A DNA stretch of 64,000 nucleotides from Psychrobacter glacincola (GCA_001411745.2 LIQB01000005.1:124001-188000), one strand, 5' to 3'; shown: positions 8,333-18,231, counted from the first letter of the stretch. Numbers and translations: made by a program. The notes: generated from the letters alone by a model not told the origin.

Positions 8333-9817
8333 TTAAATTGAAATAGTCGTATTAACACCGCGACTTGCTTCATCATCAAACCAGCGCGCCGTAACCGTCT
8401 TGGTTTGGGTATAAAATTGCACCGCCTGCTTACCATAAGGACCCAAATCACCAAGCTTACTAGCGCGTGAGCCTGAAAACGAGAACATTGGTAGTGGCAC
8501 AGGAATCGGCAAGTTAATCCCGATTTGACCGACTTGGATATCTTGTTGGAATTTATGCGCCGCAGCCCCTGATTGAGTAAAGATAGCCGTACCATTACCA
8601 TGCGGATTGGCATTGAGTAGCTCAATCGCTTCATCTAAGCTGTTGGCACGCATGATACACAGGACTGGTCCAAAGATTTCTTCTTTATAGATTTGCATAT
8701 CTGCAGTGACGTTATCAAAGATAGTCGGACCAACGAAGTTACCCTTCTCATAGCCCTCAACCGTAATACCGCGACCATCAAGCAATAGACTCGCCCCTTC
8801 TTCTACACCAGTACCAATCAAATGCTCAACACGCGCTTTTGCGGCAGGAGAAATAAGGGGACCCAAATCTTTATCATGCTTACCAGCTGAGACGATTAAA
8901 CCCTCAGCTTTGGCTTTGATATCATCAATCCACTCGCCAGCGGCACCGACAAGGACAACGACAGACAGCGCCATACAACGTTGACCGGCAGCACCAAATG
9001 CAGCACCTGCTAGCTGGTTAAGGGTCTGCTCTTTATTGGCATCCGGCAAGATAACACCATGATTTTTTGCACCCATCATACACTGAGCACGTTTGCCTGA
9101 TTGACTGGCACGCTCATAAACGTGTTTGCCGACGTTGGTCGAACCAACAAAAGAAACTGCTTTGATATCAGGATGATCACAAATGGCATCAACGGTGGCT
9201 TTGCCGCCATGTACGACGTTTAGCACACCTTCAGGTACACCCGCTTCAATAGCAAGCTCAACCAGACGCATCGTGACCATTGGGTCTTGCTCAGAAGGTT
9301 TTAAGATAAAAGTATTACCCGTCGCAATCGCCATTGGGAACATCCATAAAGGAATCATCGCTGGAAAGTTAAATGGCGTGATACCAGCACAAACGCCTAG
9401 TGGCTGCCAAATACTGTAAGTATCAACGCCTGAAGCGACGTTTTCAACAAAGTCGCCTATTTGTAAATTGGCAATACTAGCAGCATGCTCAACCACTTCT
9501 AAACCACGGAACACATCGCCACGCGCATCAGCAATGGTTTTGCCCTGCTCTGCGGTCAAGATTTCTGCCAGCTCATCCATGTGGTCGCGTATCAATGCTT
9601 GATACTTTAAAAAGATACGGGCACGTGTGGTAATGGGCGTTTTGCGCCACGTTTGAAACGCTGCTTGAGCAGCAGCGACCGCTTGATTTATTTCATCGTC
9701 AGTAGTTTGCGGTACTTTGGCGATTACTTCTTGCGTGGCAGGATCGGTGATATCAATCCATTCACTGGTATTAGAATCAACAAATTGACCATTGATGAGC
9801 TGCTTGACGTGGTGCAT
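8333..9817 (-). CDS. mmsA: Methylmalonate-semialdehyde dehydrogenase (CoA-acylating)
   Basis: The enzyme oxidatively decarboxylates methylmalonate semialdehyde to propionyl-CoA using NAD+ and CoA. It has the typical size of 494 residues. The family marks are [19 protein letters not shown], the NAD-binding [17 protein letters not shown] and the catalytic cysteine in [30 protein letters not shown] is found in MmsA where other aldehyde dehydrogenases have the ELGGK glutamate motif. It is the promoter-proximal gene of the valine operon. A sigma70-type promoter lies about 130 bases upstream and AAGGAT precedes the ATG. Its product propionyl-CoA links this operon to propionate metabolism next door (prpE). 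Confidence 0.95.
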   Translation of the reverse strand: MHHVKQLINGQFVDSNTSEWIDITDPATQEVIAKVPQTTDDEINQAVAAAQAAFQTWRKTPITTRARIFLKYQALIRDHMDELAEILTAEQGKTIADARGDVFRGLEVVEHAASIANLQIGDFVENVASGVDTYSIWQPLGVCAGITPFNFPAMIPLWMFPMAIATGNTFILKPSEQDPMVTMRLVELAIEAGVPEGVLNVVHGGKATVDAICDHPDIKAVSFVGSTNVGKHVYERASQSGKRAQCMMGAKNHGVILPDANKEQTLNQLAGAAFGAAGQRCMALSVVVLVGAAGEWIDDIKAKAEGLIVSAGKHDKDLGPLISPAAKARVEHLIGTGVEEGASLLLDGRGITVEGYEKGNFVGPTIFDNVTADMQIYKEEIFGPVLCIMRANSLDEAIELLNANPHGNGTAIFTQSGAAAHKFQQDIQVGQIGINLPIPVPLPMFSFSGSRASKLGDLGPYGKQAVQFYTQTKTVTARWFDDEASRGVNTTISI

Positions 9818-9945
9818 AAGATATCCTTATCTTGTTTGCGAGACTACCCTTTAGCGGTGTCTTAATATTCAAAAAGAGAGAAAAAATGATGAGCTTTTAT
9901 CGATCAAACGTAATTTATAAAATGATTTATTTCGTATCGTTATTG

Positions 9946-9987
9946 ACTATACCAATAAACCATTTTTAGGGTCAAGCGCTTTGTCAA
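9946..9987 (-). promoter_or_regulatory. sigma70 promoter and overlapping dyad of the mmsA operon
   Basis: On the minus strand TTGACC (9975-9970) is followed after 18 bases by TATAGT (9951-9946). A second TTGACA sits just upstream (9987-9982). The two hexamers embrace the palindromic core AAGCGCTT, so a regulator binding there would cover the -35 element. The rest of the 365-bp gap between mmsA and prpE holds only the prpE terminator and no gene. Confidence 0.6.
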
Positions 9988-10099
9988 AATTTTATCTGAG
10001 TTTATGTTAACGAGAAAAACTTTATGTAAGGTATATTTTCAGTTTGAGCGAAAGCGACTAGGTGATGATAAAAATGAGGAGGCGCCTTAAATTAAAAAC

Positions 10100-10132
10100 A
10101 AAAAAGCCCATGATTGTGCATGAGCTTTTTTC
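10100..10132 (-). terminator. Rho-independent terminator of prpE
   Basis: On the minus strand AAAGCTCATG and CATGGGCTTT pair (one mismatch) around a 6-nt loop, followed by a long T-run, 50 bases past the prpE stop. Confidence 0.8.
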
Positions 10133-10182
10133 AATATTAACGTCAGATGGCTTTTTTCAATTAATACACCATCGTAATCGTA

Positions 10183-12237
10183 TTAGTAGTCTTTCATAGA
10201 TTGCTTAATCGCGTCAATCGCTGTTGGATTATCAAGCGTTGACATATCTCCTGTTTCGTTGCCTTCTGCTAAAGCACGAATGGCTCGACGTAAGATTTTG
10301 CCAGAGCGCGTTTTTGGTAGTGCTTGCGGGAAATAAATTGCTGCTGGCCTTGCGATACCACCAAGGGATTTGACCACAGCACCGATGACCTGCTGCTCAA
10401 TACGGAAACGATTTTCGGTGGTCGTGACTTGTTCATGATCTCTCAGCACACAAAAGGCTATCGGCAACTCCCCTTTCAATTCATCATGAATACCCACAAC
10501 CGCACATTCTGCCATCTCTGGATGCGTACTAATCGCTTCTTCAATTTCTTGCGTGCCAATACGATGACCGGCAACGTTAATCACATCGTCAGTTCGTCCT
10601 AAAATATAAAAATACCCCTCCTCATCAGTCACGGCATAGTCTGAGGTTGAGTATTGCTTGCCATCAAACAGACCAAAATAACTGCTAATAAAGCGTTCGT
10701 CATTTCGCCATACCGTGGTCAGACAACCGGGCGGCAATGGTGCACGAATCGCGAGCAGTCCTTTTTCGCCAGCTTTACAAGGTTCGCCAGTTTCTTCATT
10801 AATGACATGCGCATCATAACCATACATGGGATAACCAGGCGAACCTTGCTTGTGTGGCTTATGATTGAAATTGGGCGTGTTACTTAAAATGGGCCAGCCA
10901 GACTCTGTTTGCCAATAATGGTCTAAAATTGGCACACCTAAATGCTTAGTCAGCCAATTGGCTGTCGATTCATCCAGTGGTTCACCTGCCAAAAAGAAGG
11001 ATTTTACGCTGGAGACATCATAGCGCGTCATCCATGTCTCATCTTGTTTTTTCAGCATACGGACACCCGTCGGTGCCGTGAATAAAATATTGACCTTGTT
11101 TGCTTCGACAATTCGCCACCAAATACCGGGGTTTGGGCGATGCGGCAGACCTTCATACATCACACTCGTCATGCCAGCCAGCAATGGCGCGTAAATGGTG
11201 TAAGAATGCCCGACCGCCCAACCGATATCTGATATCGCCCAAAATGTCTCGCCCGCCTTGCCATCGTAGATATAGTCCATCGACGTCGTTAACGCAACCG
11301 CGTGACCACCTGTATCACGTTGCACGCCTTTTGGCGTACCCGTAGTGCCTGAGGTATAAAGTAAATACGATGGCGTATTTGACTCGAGCCAAACTGGCTC
11401 GACAATCGCATTGGCTTCACAGCTGATACGGCGCTGGGTTGCATAATCAACATCAATATTTTTTGGCTCAAATGGTAAAATGCCACGATTGATGACCAAT
11501 ACATGTTCGGGTTTAACTGTTGCTTGCTCGACCCCTTGATTGACAAGATTTTTATAATTAATAACTTTACCACCGCGCAAACCTGCATCGACCGTGATGA
11601 CCATTTTTGCTTCGGCATCATCCATACGAATGGCTAAGTTATGAGCCGCAAATCCACCAAATACCACAGAATGTACCGCACCGATACGAGCGCAAGCCAA
11701 CATGGCATAAGCGGCTTCTAGAATCATCGGCATGTAAATGACAACGCGATCGCCCTTGCCAATACCATGACGCTGTAGCACATCGGCAAGATAATTGACT
11801 TCTTTATATAGGTCATTATAGGTCAGACGACGTTTGGTATAGTCCGTGTAAAGCTCAACGTTATTACCCAAGTCTTTAAACGCATCGACGATTGCAGGAA
11901 AGGTTTCGATTAACTCTTGGTTAATCTCAGAGGATAACCAGATAAAAGCATCCTGTTCTGCGCGCTCTGCAAGATGGCGATCCACACAGTTATAGCAAAG
12001 ATTGGTCTCGCCACCGACATACCACTGCGCAAATGGCAGATTGCTGTCATCAAGGATTTGTTCAGGCTCTTTATGCCAATAGATACGCTTTGCTTGCTCT
12101 GCCCAAAACTGCTCTTTATTTTCAATAGAAGAGTGATAAATTTCAGCAAAAGTTTGAGTGGTATTAGATAACGCTTGAGAAGTCTGAGCTTGCTCTGACG
12201 ATTGGTTGGTCACTGAAGTGGCGGTTTGCTCGCTCAT
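10183..12237 (-). CDS. prpE: Propionyl-CoA synthetase (propionate--CoA ligase)
   Basis: The enzyme activates propionate (and often acetate) with ATP and CoA through an acyl-adenylate. The N-terminal ACS domain contains NLCYNCVDRHL. The AMP-binding core reads YTSGTTGTPKGVQRDTGGHA, then ISDIGWAVGHSYTIYAPLL. The C-terminal lid has YFYILGRTDDVINVAGHRI and the acylatable lysine in KTRSGKILRRAIRAL. These details fit PrpE better than Acs. I place the start at the ATG giving MSEQTATS, which has AAGGA eight bases upstream; this gives 684 residues, including an unusual Ser/Thr/Gln-rich tail of about 35 residues. It sits beside the valine operon, which also yields propionyl-CoA. Confidence 0.9.
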   Translation of the reverse strand: MSEQTATSVTNQSSEQAQTSQALSNTTQTFAEIYHSSIENKEQFWAEQAKRIYWHKEPEQILDDSNLPFAQWYVGGETNLCYNCVDRHLAERAEQDAFIWLSSEINQELIETFPAIVDAFKDLGNNVELYTDYTKRRLTYNDLYKEVNYLADVLQRHGIGKGDRVVIYMPMILEAAYAMLACARIGAVHSVVFGGFAAHNLAIRMDDAEAKMVITVDAGLRGGKVINYKNLVNQGVEQATVKPEHVLVINRGILPFEPKNIDVDYATQRRISCEANAIVEPVWLESNTPSYLLYTSGTTGTPKGVQRDTGGHAVALTTSMDYIYDGKAGETFWAISDIGWAVGHSYTIYAPLLAGMTSVMYEGLPHRPNPGIWWRIVEANKVNILFTAPTGVRMLKKQDETWMTRYDVSSVKSFFLAGEPLDESTANWLTKHLGVPILDHYWQTESGWPILSNTPNFNHKPHKQGSPGYPMYGYDAHVINEETGEPCKAGEKGLLAIRAPLPPGCLTTVWRNDERFISSYFGLFDGKQYSTSDYAVTDEEGYFYILGRTDDVINVAGHRIGTQEIEEAISTHPEMAECAVVGIHDELKGELPIAFCVLRDHEQVTTTENRFRIEQQVIGAVVKSLGGIARPAAIYFPQALPKTRSGKILRRAIRALAEGNETGDMSTLDNPTAIDAIKQSMKDY

Positions 12238-12325
12238 AATAGCTGTCCTTAGCATAAATGATGGGTAATACGATGTAATATTGTCATAGTAAAGATTGGC
12301 TATCCCTGCCAGCTATCTCTAATAG

Positions 12326-12371
12326 AACAAAAAACCGATACACTACGTATCGATTTAGTAGGTATCGGTTT
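12326..12371 (-). terminator. Terminator of the acyl-CoA ligase, with alternative pairing
   Basis: On the minus strand AAACCGATAC pairs with GTATCGGTTT and is followed by a T-run, a normal terminator between the ligase gene and prpE. An extra internal copy of the hexamer (GTATCG on the plus strand at 12347-12352) allows a shorter competing hairpin. Confidence 0.7.
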
Positions 12372-12445
12372 AAAATGTAGCAGAGCTAACAATAAAGGTC
12401 AACTATTAAGCCAGTTATCTGCTCAATAGTTAAGCCACTTTGAAC

Positions 12446-14116
12446 CTATACCTCAGTTTGATCAGCATACATCTCACGCATCACTTTTTTGTCATGCTTA
12501 CCAACAGAAGTCTTTGGTAGCTCATTGACGAACTTAAACTGACTTGGCACACCATATTTCGGAATAATACCCCGCTCTACGGCTTTCTCAGCAATGGCTT
12601 TGATATCATCAACGCTCGTGTCTTGAGCATTAGGTTTTAACACAATCAAGGCCAATGGACGCTCGCCCCATTGCTTATCACGTATCCCAATCACAGATAC
12701 GTCAGCGACCGCTGGATGTAACGACAAAATCGTCTCAATCTCTAATGACGATATCCACTCGCCGCCTGACTTGATGACATCTTTTAAGCGATCAGTAATT
12801 CTAATATAACCATCAGGACGTATATAAGCAATGTCTTGGGTGTGCATATAGCCGTTTTCCCACAGCTCTTTGCCCGCATCGTCATTTTTTAGATAGCTTT
12901 GCGTTAGCCAAGGTGCGCGTAATACCAGCTCGCCAGTATTGTCTTGACCGGTACCAACCGACTCATTATTGGTACTCCATATTTGAGCATCCACCATCAG
13001 TACGGGCTTACCAGTCATACAACGGCGAGCGATATCTTCATCTTCACTCATTTCAGGCTCGTCGAGACTAAATTCTGTCAAGCTAATAAGGGGCGCTGTC
13101 TCTGACATACCATAACCAGTATATACTTCGATGCCTTGTGCCATGGCGGTTTTTGCCAGACCTTCAGTCAATCTTGAACCACCGATGATCATTTTTAAAC
13201 CATTAAAGCTAGCACCGCGATCTTGCGCTTCTTTGAGCACCATTTGCAAAATCGTTGGGACACAATGGGTAATACTGACTTTTTCATTAATAATCAAATC
13301 CATTAACACATCTGGTGTATAGCGTCCCGGATACACTTGCTTCAGACCAGCCATGGTCGCGGTAAATGGAAAGCCCCACGCATGAACGTGGAACATCGGC
13401 GTCATCGGCATATAGACATCACCGTAGCTGACGCCTTGCTTGTCGGGCAGCATACCTAATGTCGCCGCTTCGGTAAGAGTATGCAATACTAACTGGCGGT
13501 GGCTAAAGAATACGCCTTTTGGATCGCCCGTCGTGCCTGAGGTATAAAACGTCGTGGCAATGGTATTTTCATCAAAATCTGGGAAGTCAAACTCACTATC
13601 GACAGCTTGTAATAACGCTTCATACTCACCCACTACGCGGTTTTGATTACCACCGAAGACTCCTTCAGATGTCACGCCATCATCATCTAGCCAAATAATG
13701 TGCTCAATACTAGAGTTTTCAAACTGATAGCTTTTGACCAATGGCGCAAACTCAGAATTAAGCAGCAGCACTTTCGGCTTAGCATGATTGATGGTATAAA
13801 GAATTTTTTCTGGCGATAGGCGGATATTAACGGTTTGCAAAATATACTCTGACATCGGTACCGCAAAATACGACTCCAGATAACGATGGCTGTCCCAATC
13901 CATCACCGCCACTATATCACCTGCATCTAGATTTAAACCTGCTAAGACATTGGCCAAGCGATTGATACGATTGAATAAATCTTTATAGGTAAGGCGTTTT
14001 TTGTCAGCATAAACGATTTCTTGCTCTAGCGACACCGTTTTGGCACGGTTCAATAGCTGCTTAACTAATAAGGGATAATCGTAAGCAGAAGGGGCGCTGT
14101 GGTAAATATTTGACAT
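12446..14116 (-). CDS. Medium/long-chain fatty acid--CoA ligase (AMP-binding)
   Basis: This acyl-adenylate-forming ligase has the P-loop-like YTSGTTGDPKGVFFSHRQLV, the A5 motif GYGMSETAPLISLTE, the A7/A8 region ITDRLKDVIKSGGEWISSLE and the A10 lysine in LPKTSVGKHDKKVM. At 556 residues it resembles AlkK-type ligases for medium to long chains; the exact chain length cannot be read from sequence. I prefer the start giving MSNIYHSAPS because AAGGA lies ten bases upstream; a start eight codons earlier has no such site. It is separated from prpE by a terminator, so it is its own unit. Confidence 0.85.
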   Translation of the reverse strand: MSNIYHSAPSAYDYPLLVKQLLNRAKTVSLEQEIVYADKKRLTYKDLFNRINRLANVLAGLNLDAGDIVAVMDWDSHRYLESYFAVPMSEYILQTVNIRLSPEKILYTINHAKPKVLLLNSEFAPLVKSYQFENSSIEHIIWLDDDGVTSEGVFGGNQNRVVGEYEALLQAVDSEFDFPDFDENTIATTFYTSGTTGDPKGVFFSHRQLVLHTLTEAATLGMLPDKQGVSYGDVYMPMTPMFHVHAWGFPFTATMAGLKQVYPGRYTPDVLMDLIINEKVSITHCVPTILQMVLKEAQDRGASFNGLKMIIGGSRLTEGLAKTAMAQGIEVYTGYGMSETAPLISLTEFSLDEPEMSEDEDIARRCMTGKPVLMVDAQIWSTNNESVGTGQDNTGELVLRAPWLTQSYLKNDDAGKELWENGYMHTQDIAYIRPDGYIRITDRLKDVIKSGGEWISSLEIETILSLHPAVADVSVIGIRDKQWGERPLALIVLKPNAQDTSVDDIKAIAEKAVERGIIPKYGVPSQFKFVNELPKTSVGKHDKKVMREMYADQTEV

Positions 14117-14384
14117 AGATGTGACGTCCTTGTTGGTCATGCGGATAAGTTATTATGCGGGTGAATCATAGATAATTGATGGCACGCAGTCCTAGTTATT
14201 TTAGCTTTTATTTATAAAAAATTGGCTGTTTAAAAAGTGATAGTGGCTAACATTATTAATAGAGTTATTAGGGTGTATTGAACAGGCTATATCGATAGTA
14301 AGAAAAAATCGGCGCTATGTAAAGCAACCTTACGTAAACATCCTAAGCTGCAATAGCTTGATGAAAATTGCTCAAAAACAGCCA

Positions 14385-15584
14385 TCAAGCCGTGCCTGAT
14401 TTTGTTTTAATCATACCAAAACTGGCAACCAGTAATGCCAAAATCTGTACAAATAAAAGCAGCCATACTGTGAGCGACCACTGCCCGCGCGCATAAGCCA
14501 TGCCGCATAACCACGCACCCATCGTACCGCCAGCATAATACCCCATGTAATATAAACCAGACGCCAATGAGCGCCCTTTTTTAACATTGACGGCGATATA
14601 ACTGATGGTAGCAGCTTGGGTGATAAAGACACCTGAGGACATAATAGCAAGACCAATAATAATGCCCCATAACGGCGTCACTAGCGTTAACAGCACCCCA
14701 ATCATAGAAACGAAAACAGCCACGCGCACTGTGCGCGCTGAACCAAAGCGACGTAGCAAGGTCGTCGACAATGGCGTAATAACAACGCCTATCAAATAAA
14801 CGGCAAAAATATTGGCAAGCGCACCCGTACTCAACTCATATGGCGTCTTAGCAAGATGTAAATTGATAAAGGTAAAACAACCCACGAGTGAGAATAAAAC
14901 ACACGCTCCTAGCAGACAAGCCGTCACCACATAACGATTGGTTAAATGCTCACCGAGCGTCTGCATCGCGGAACGAAAATTCGGATTGGCCACAAACTGC
15001 TGTGACGATGGTAGCATCTTGCCGACCCACAGCGCACCGATAAGGGTCATCGCTGCCATCACATAATAGCCTGCACGCCAGCCGATAAGCTCGTGCAAAT
15101 GCCCAAGCAAAAATCGCCCCATAAAGCCGCCAAGTACCGAGCCTGAAACATAGAACGACATCAGTTCCGTGACAGCGCGTCCCTCAAACTCTTCACCGAT
15201 ATAAGCAATCGTCACCACGGTAATGCCCGGTACAGACAACCCTTGCATAAACCGCCACATACCCATCCAACCAATACTCGGACTTTGGGCAATTAAAGCA
15301 GTTGGTATCGCTAAAAATAATAACGCGCCAACGATAAAGGATTTACGCCCCACAGCGTCAGACAGCATGCCCAAGAATGGCGACATAATAGCAATCGCCA
15401 TCACCGTTGCACCGACGATCATGCCAGCTTGCACCTCAGTTGCAGACAGGTCTACCATTAATACGGGCAAAATGGCCTGAATAGAATACACCTGCAAAAA
15501 GGCAAACATCCCAATCAAGCCAATGGTGAGCTTTAAGACCCACGATGTTGCATTATTGATTGGCGTAGATAGAGGTTCTGGCAT
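14385..15584 (-). CDS. MFS transporter, YnfM/AraJ-like exporter
   Basis: This is a 12-helix major facilitator transporter. With the start at MPEPLSTP it has 399 residues, the usual size. An open frame extends 98 codons further upstream but that extension is not hydrophobic in the right way and would overlap the divergent gene. The loop 2-3 signature LGMLSDAVGRKSFIVG and the helix-5 stretch GRAVTELMSFYVSGSVLGG resemble the YnfM group of drug and metabolite exporters. The substrate is unknown. No linked LysR regulator is present, unlike in many homologous loci. It is divergent from the PETase-like gene. Confidence 0.82.
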   Translation of the reverse strand: MPEPLSTPINNATSWVLKLTIGLIGMFAFLQVYSIQAILPVLMVDLSATEVQAGMIVGATVMAIAIMSPFLGMLSDAVGRKSFIVGALLFLAIPTALIAQSPSIGWMGMWRFMQGLSVPGITVVTIAYIGEEFEGRAVTELMSFYVSGSVLGGFMGRFLLGHLHELIGWRAGYYVMAAMTLIGALWVGKMLPSSQQFVANPNFRSAMQTLGEHLTNRYVVTACLLGACVLFSLVGCFTFINLHLAKTPYELSTGALANIFAVYLIGVVITPLSTTLLRRFGSARTVRVAVFVSMIGVLLTLVTPLWGIIIGLAIMSSGVFITQAATISYIAVNVKKGRSLASGLYYMGYYAGGTMGAWLCGMAYARGQWSLTVWLLLFVQILALLVASFGMIKTKSGTA

Positions 15585-15993
15585 ATTATTTTGGGATTTA
15601 CTGATGGTATTTTTCACAGGGATACAGGCTATGTTGGACGCGGATGATCTGGCGTGAGTAATAGAAATAAGACGATAATAGCTGAAATAATGACAAAAAC
15701 AATAATGAAAATAATGGCTGATGCTAGGGATAGCCGTCATGTATGATTTTAGCACACCAAATACCAGACTCTGGTTTCGGTGTGTTATCGCTATTGCTTT
15801 ATTTATGCTTAGGGTCTGTTGAACACTAAAAATTGCTGCTTTGTATACTGCGTAGGTGACGTATATTTTTGACAGCAAGCAGATTACTGTCTACTATTAT
15901 TTTGATCTATTATATATAAATGCAATCTATAAAAACTTATACCCACAAAATATAACCTGCGGCAAAATCCAACTCACCTATAGCAGACGCTCT
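15585..15993. other. Intergenic region between divergent MFS and polyesterase genes
   Basis: This 409-bp AT-rich stretch should carry both promoters. Open frames from either gene run into it but lack ribosome binding sites. AGGGTCTGTTGAA at 15811 recurs at 44139 and resembles an insertion-sequence end, but no element is attached. Nothing else stands out. Confidence 0.4.
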
Positions 15994-16986
15994 ATGATCC
16001 CCAAATACCCTTTTTATTCACAATGGATTGTCGCTATAGGTGCACTGATTTTTTCTATAAATGCGTCGGCAGTTACGTTAGACGAAGTAGCCGCAACGAA
16101 CAAGCTCACAATTAAAGAGCAATCGACCAAAATAGTATCAACCCCGATAGCGTCAGCGGTTGCAATAACATCGCCTGTATCAGCACCGGCCGTGCCGTCA
16201 AACTGTATCGCCGACAGTATTATTACAGCGGCTAATCTTTCAGATACGCGTGATAAAGGGCCTTTTTCGGTGGCCAAAAAACCCGTTCCTCGTCAGTTAG
16301 CCAACGGCTTTGGTGGCGGAACCATTTATTATCCAACCAACGCAGGCAGCTGTGGTCTGTTAGGCGGAATCGCAGTGATACCCGGTTATGTGTCCTACGA
16401 ATCTTCTATTAAATGGTGGGGGCCACGTTTGGCATCTTGGGGATTTGTGGTTATCACCATCGATACCAACTCCATTTATGATGACCCAGAGAGCCGTGCG
16501 GCGCAGTTAAGTGCCGCGCTTGATCATATTCTTAGTGACAATACGGTAGGCGCTCAGATAGATAGTACGCGCTTGGGCGCTATTGGCTGGTCAATGGGCG
16601 GCGGCGGCGCACTCCAGCTAGCGACAAAACGTCAGACGGTTCGAGCGATTATTCCGCAAACGCCCTATCATGATAAAGAGTATGGCGAAATGAACACGCC
16701 TGCTTTATTCATTACTTGCCAAAATGACCGTATTGCCTCAAATAAAAAATACAGCAGTCGTTTTTATGATAAAGCTACAGGCGCAAAAATGAAGATTGAG
16801 ATAAAGAACGGTAGCCATTTTTGTCCCAGTTATCGTTTTAATGAGATATTACTGAGCAAGCCAGGTATTGCTTGGATGCATCGCTATATTAATGGCGATA
16901 CCCGCTTTGATCAGTTTTTATGTCGTAACGACAACTATGGCAACAATCCTCGTATATCCGCTTACGACTATAAAAACTGCTCATAA
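15994..16986 (+). CDS. Secreted PETase-type polyester hydrolase (alpha/beta hydrolase)
   Basis: This is a secreted serine esterase of the dienelactone-hydrolase/cutinase branch, very close to Ideonella PETase. From the start MIPKYPF a signal peptide ends near SINASA. About 50 Ala/Thr/Val-rich residues precede the catalytic domain. Visible matches to IsPETase include SSIKWWGPRLAS, FVVITIDTNS and GWSMGGGG. By alignment the triad is Ser200, Asp245 and His275. Trp199 and Met201 flank the serine as in IsPETase. Cys242 and Cys277 correspond to the extra active-site disulfide of PETases, and Cys310/Cys329 to the C-terminal one. Tyr225 replaces the wobbling Trp185, and Phe276 replaces Ser238. Cys71 and Cys120 are additional. 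Natural substrates are probably aliphatic polyesters or lipids; PET activity is inference only. No obvious ribosome binding site supports this start; signal peptide logic does. Confidence 0.88.
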   Translation: MIPKYPFYSQWIVAIGALIFSINASAVTLDEVAATNKLTIKEQSTKIVSTPIASAVAITSPVSAPAVPSNCIADSIITAANLSDTRDKGPFSVAKKPVPRQLANGFGGGTIYYPTNAGSCGLLGGIAVIPGYVSYESSIKWWGPRLASWGFVVITIDTNSIYDDPESRAAQLSAALDHILSDNTVGAQIDSTRLGAIGWSMGGGGALQLATKRQTVRAIIPQTPYHDKEYGEMNTPALFITCQNDRIASNKKYSSRFYDKATGAKMKIEIKNGSHFCPSYRFNEILLSKPGIAWMHRYINGDTRFDQFLCRNDNYGNNPRISAYDYKNCS

Positions 16987-17090
16987 ACAAAGCACTCATG
17001 AGAAAAACACTTATAAACTAGGTACTGATAAACTAGACACTTATAAACGATCCGCTGGTCAATCTCTGACTTAGGAGCGCTTATCATAGA

Positions 17091-17122
17091 AAAAAGGCTA
17101 CCGAAATGGCAGCCTTTTTTAT
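17091..17122. terminator. Bidirectional terminator, polyesterase / ankyrin lipoprotein
   Basis: AAAAAGGCTACC and GGCAGCCTTTTTT form a stem with one mismatch, A-rich before and T-rich after, between two convergent genes. Confidence 0.8.
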
Positions 17123-17138
17123 AAAATCATTAACGCTA

Positions 17139-17930
17139 TTATTCACAGCTCGCTTTGCCAGTGCGATGATTCACAGCACCATTGGCGGCTAATAGCTTTT
17201 GCATATCAACCAAATCTCGCGAACACGCATATGAATAGGCACCTTGATTATACGAGCCCATTTTTTTGTCTTTGGTCGTTGCCACTAGATTTGGATTAGC
17301 ACCTTGCGCCAATAAATAGTTGACAGTTTCAAGGCGATTATTACTAGCTGCAACCATAATCAAGGTTTCACCATCACTTTCTACCGTCTGATCATTTAAG
17401 TCCACAGGCGCTTTTTCATTCAATAACGTATGTACTTTTTTGACAATATTGGTATTTTTTCCCAGTACAGCAGATTTCATGACGTTATACACATCACCGT
17501 CATCTTTAGCATAGATATCAGCGCCTTTACTGACTAAGTAATCGACCATATCTTCATAGCCGATAAAGGCAGCCCAGCCTAACGCCGTTTGGTTAAGGCT
17601 ACCTGTGTCCTTAACTTCTAAGTCTTGACCATTGTTAACCATGTATTTGACCGTGGCTAGATCACCATGTTTTACGGCGTCAAACCAAGTAGCATCTGCA
17701 CCTATAGAGGGTTTGTCATAAAACACACGCCAAGAAAGTTTGTTTTGATTGGCAAGATCAAAATTCTCAGTAGTGCTGAAACGAAAACCCACTTGTGGGA
17801 CTGGTGCTGTTTGAGCAGCTTGGATAGTGTCCATTTTAGTGACGCTGTTATCATTGTTTAGGCTTGAGCAACCTGCTAATAACATCGTTGCCATAACCGC
17901 TGATGCGCTCATTTTTCCAAAAAATCTCAT
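17139..17930 (-). CDS. Ankyrin-repeat lipoprotein
   Basis: A lipoprotein signal peptide ends in MLLAGC (Cys21), so the protein is probably anchored in the outer or inner membrane facing the periplasm. From about residue 75 onward it consists of ankyrin repeats: the units DLATVKYMVNNGQDL, TALGWAAFIGYEDMVDYLVSKGAD and TLIMVAASNNRLETVNYLLAQGANPN are plain. Such proteins act as protein-binding scaffolds, and some bacterial ones protect against oxidants or toxins. No partner gene is adjacent and no function can be assigned. Its 263 residues form a complete frame. Confidence 0.8.
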   Translation of the reverse strand: MRFFGKMSASAVMATMLLAGCSSLNNDNSVTKMDTIQAAQTAPVPQVGFRFSTTENFDLANQNKLSWRVFYDKPSIGADATWFDAVKHGDLATVKYMVNNGQDLEVKDTGSLNQTALGWAAFIGYEDMVDYLVSKGADIYAKDDGDVYNVMKSAVLGKNTNIVKKVHTLLNEKAPVDLNDQTVESDGETLIMVAASNNRLETVNYLLAQGANPNLVATTKDKKMGSYNQGAYSYACSRDLVDMQKLLAANGAVNHRTGKASCE

Positions 17931-18231
17931 GACTCAACCTTCAAATATAAATTAAATAGCGAGAGGTATTATACAGATTCATTAAATAATAATCTATAAA
18001 TTATAAGCTATGAATGACAATGACCCTCGGTTAATATAGGCTTATATCAGACTTTAACGTTATACACTGAACCTAACAATCAACATCTTTTTTATAACAG
18101 ACTTTAGGTACATGACTCACCATAATAAGAGGTCATTTATAATAAATTGTCATTTATTGATGAGAAATATTCATTATTAAAATTGCTAAGACATCAAGAA
18201 ACTCGAATAAAAACACTAAGGAATAATTTCA
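17931..18231. other. Intergenic region, nothing recognised
   Basis: About 300 AT-rich bases lie between the divergent ankyrin lipoprotein and MBL-fold genes. They presumably contain both promoters; I see no strong dyad, repeat or coding potential. Confidence 0.4.

Noticed and set aside
8299..8634. A 111-codon frame inside mmsA on the same strand
   Set aside because: It overlaps a highly conserved catalytic gene in another frame, has odd amino acid composition and no ribosome binding site.
15811..15823. AGGGTCTGTTGAA, also at 44139-44151, resembling an insertion-sequence end
   Set aside because: Only 13 bases are shared and no transposase, second end or target duplication is present; a chance match is possible at this length.
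15585..15878. 98-codon upstream extension of the MFS transporter
   Set aside because: The extension lacks transporter character, would overlap the divergent gene region, and the 399-residue form has the normal family length.
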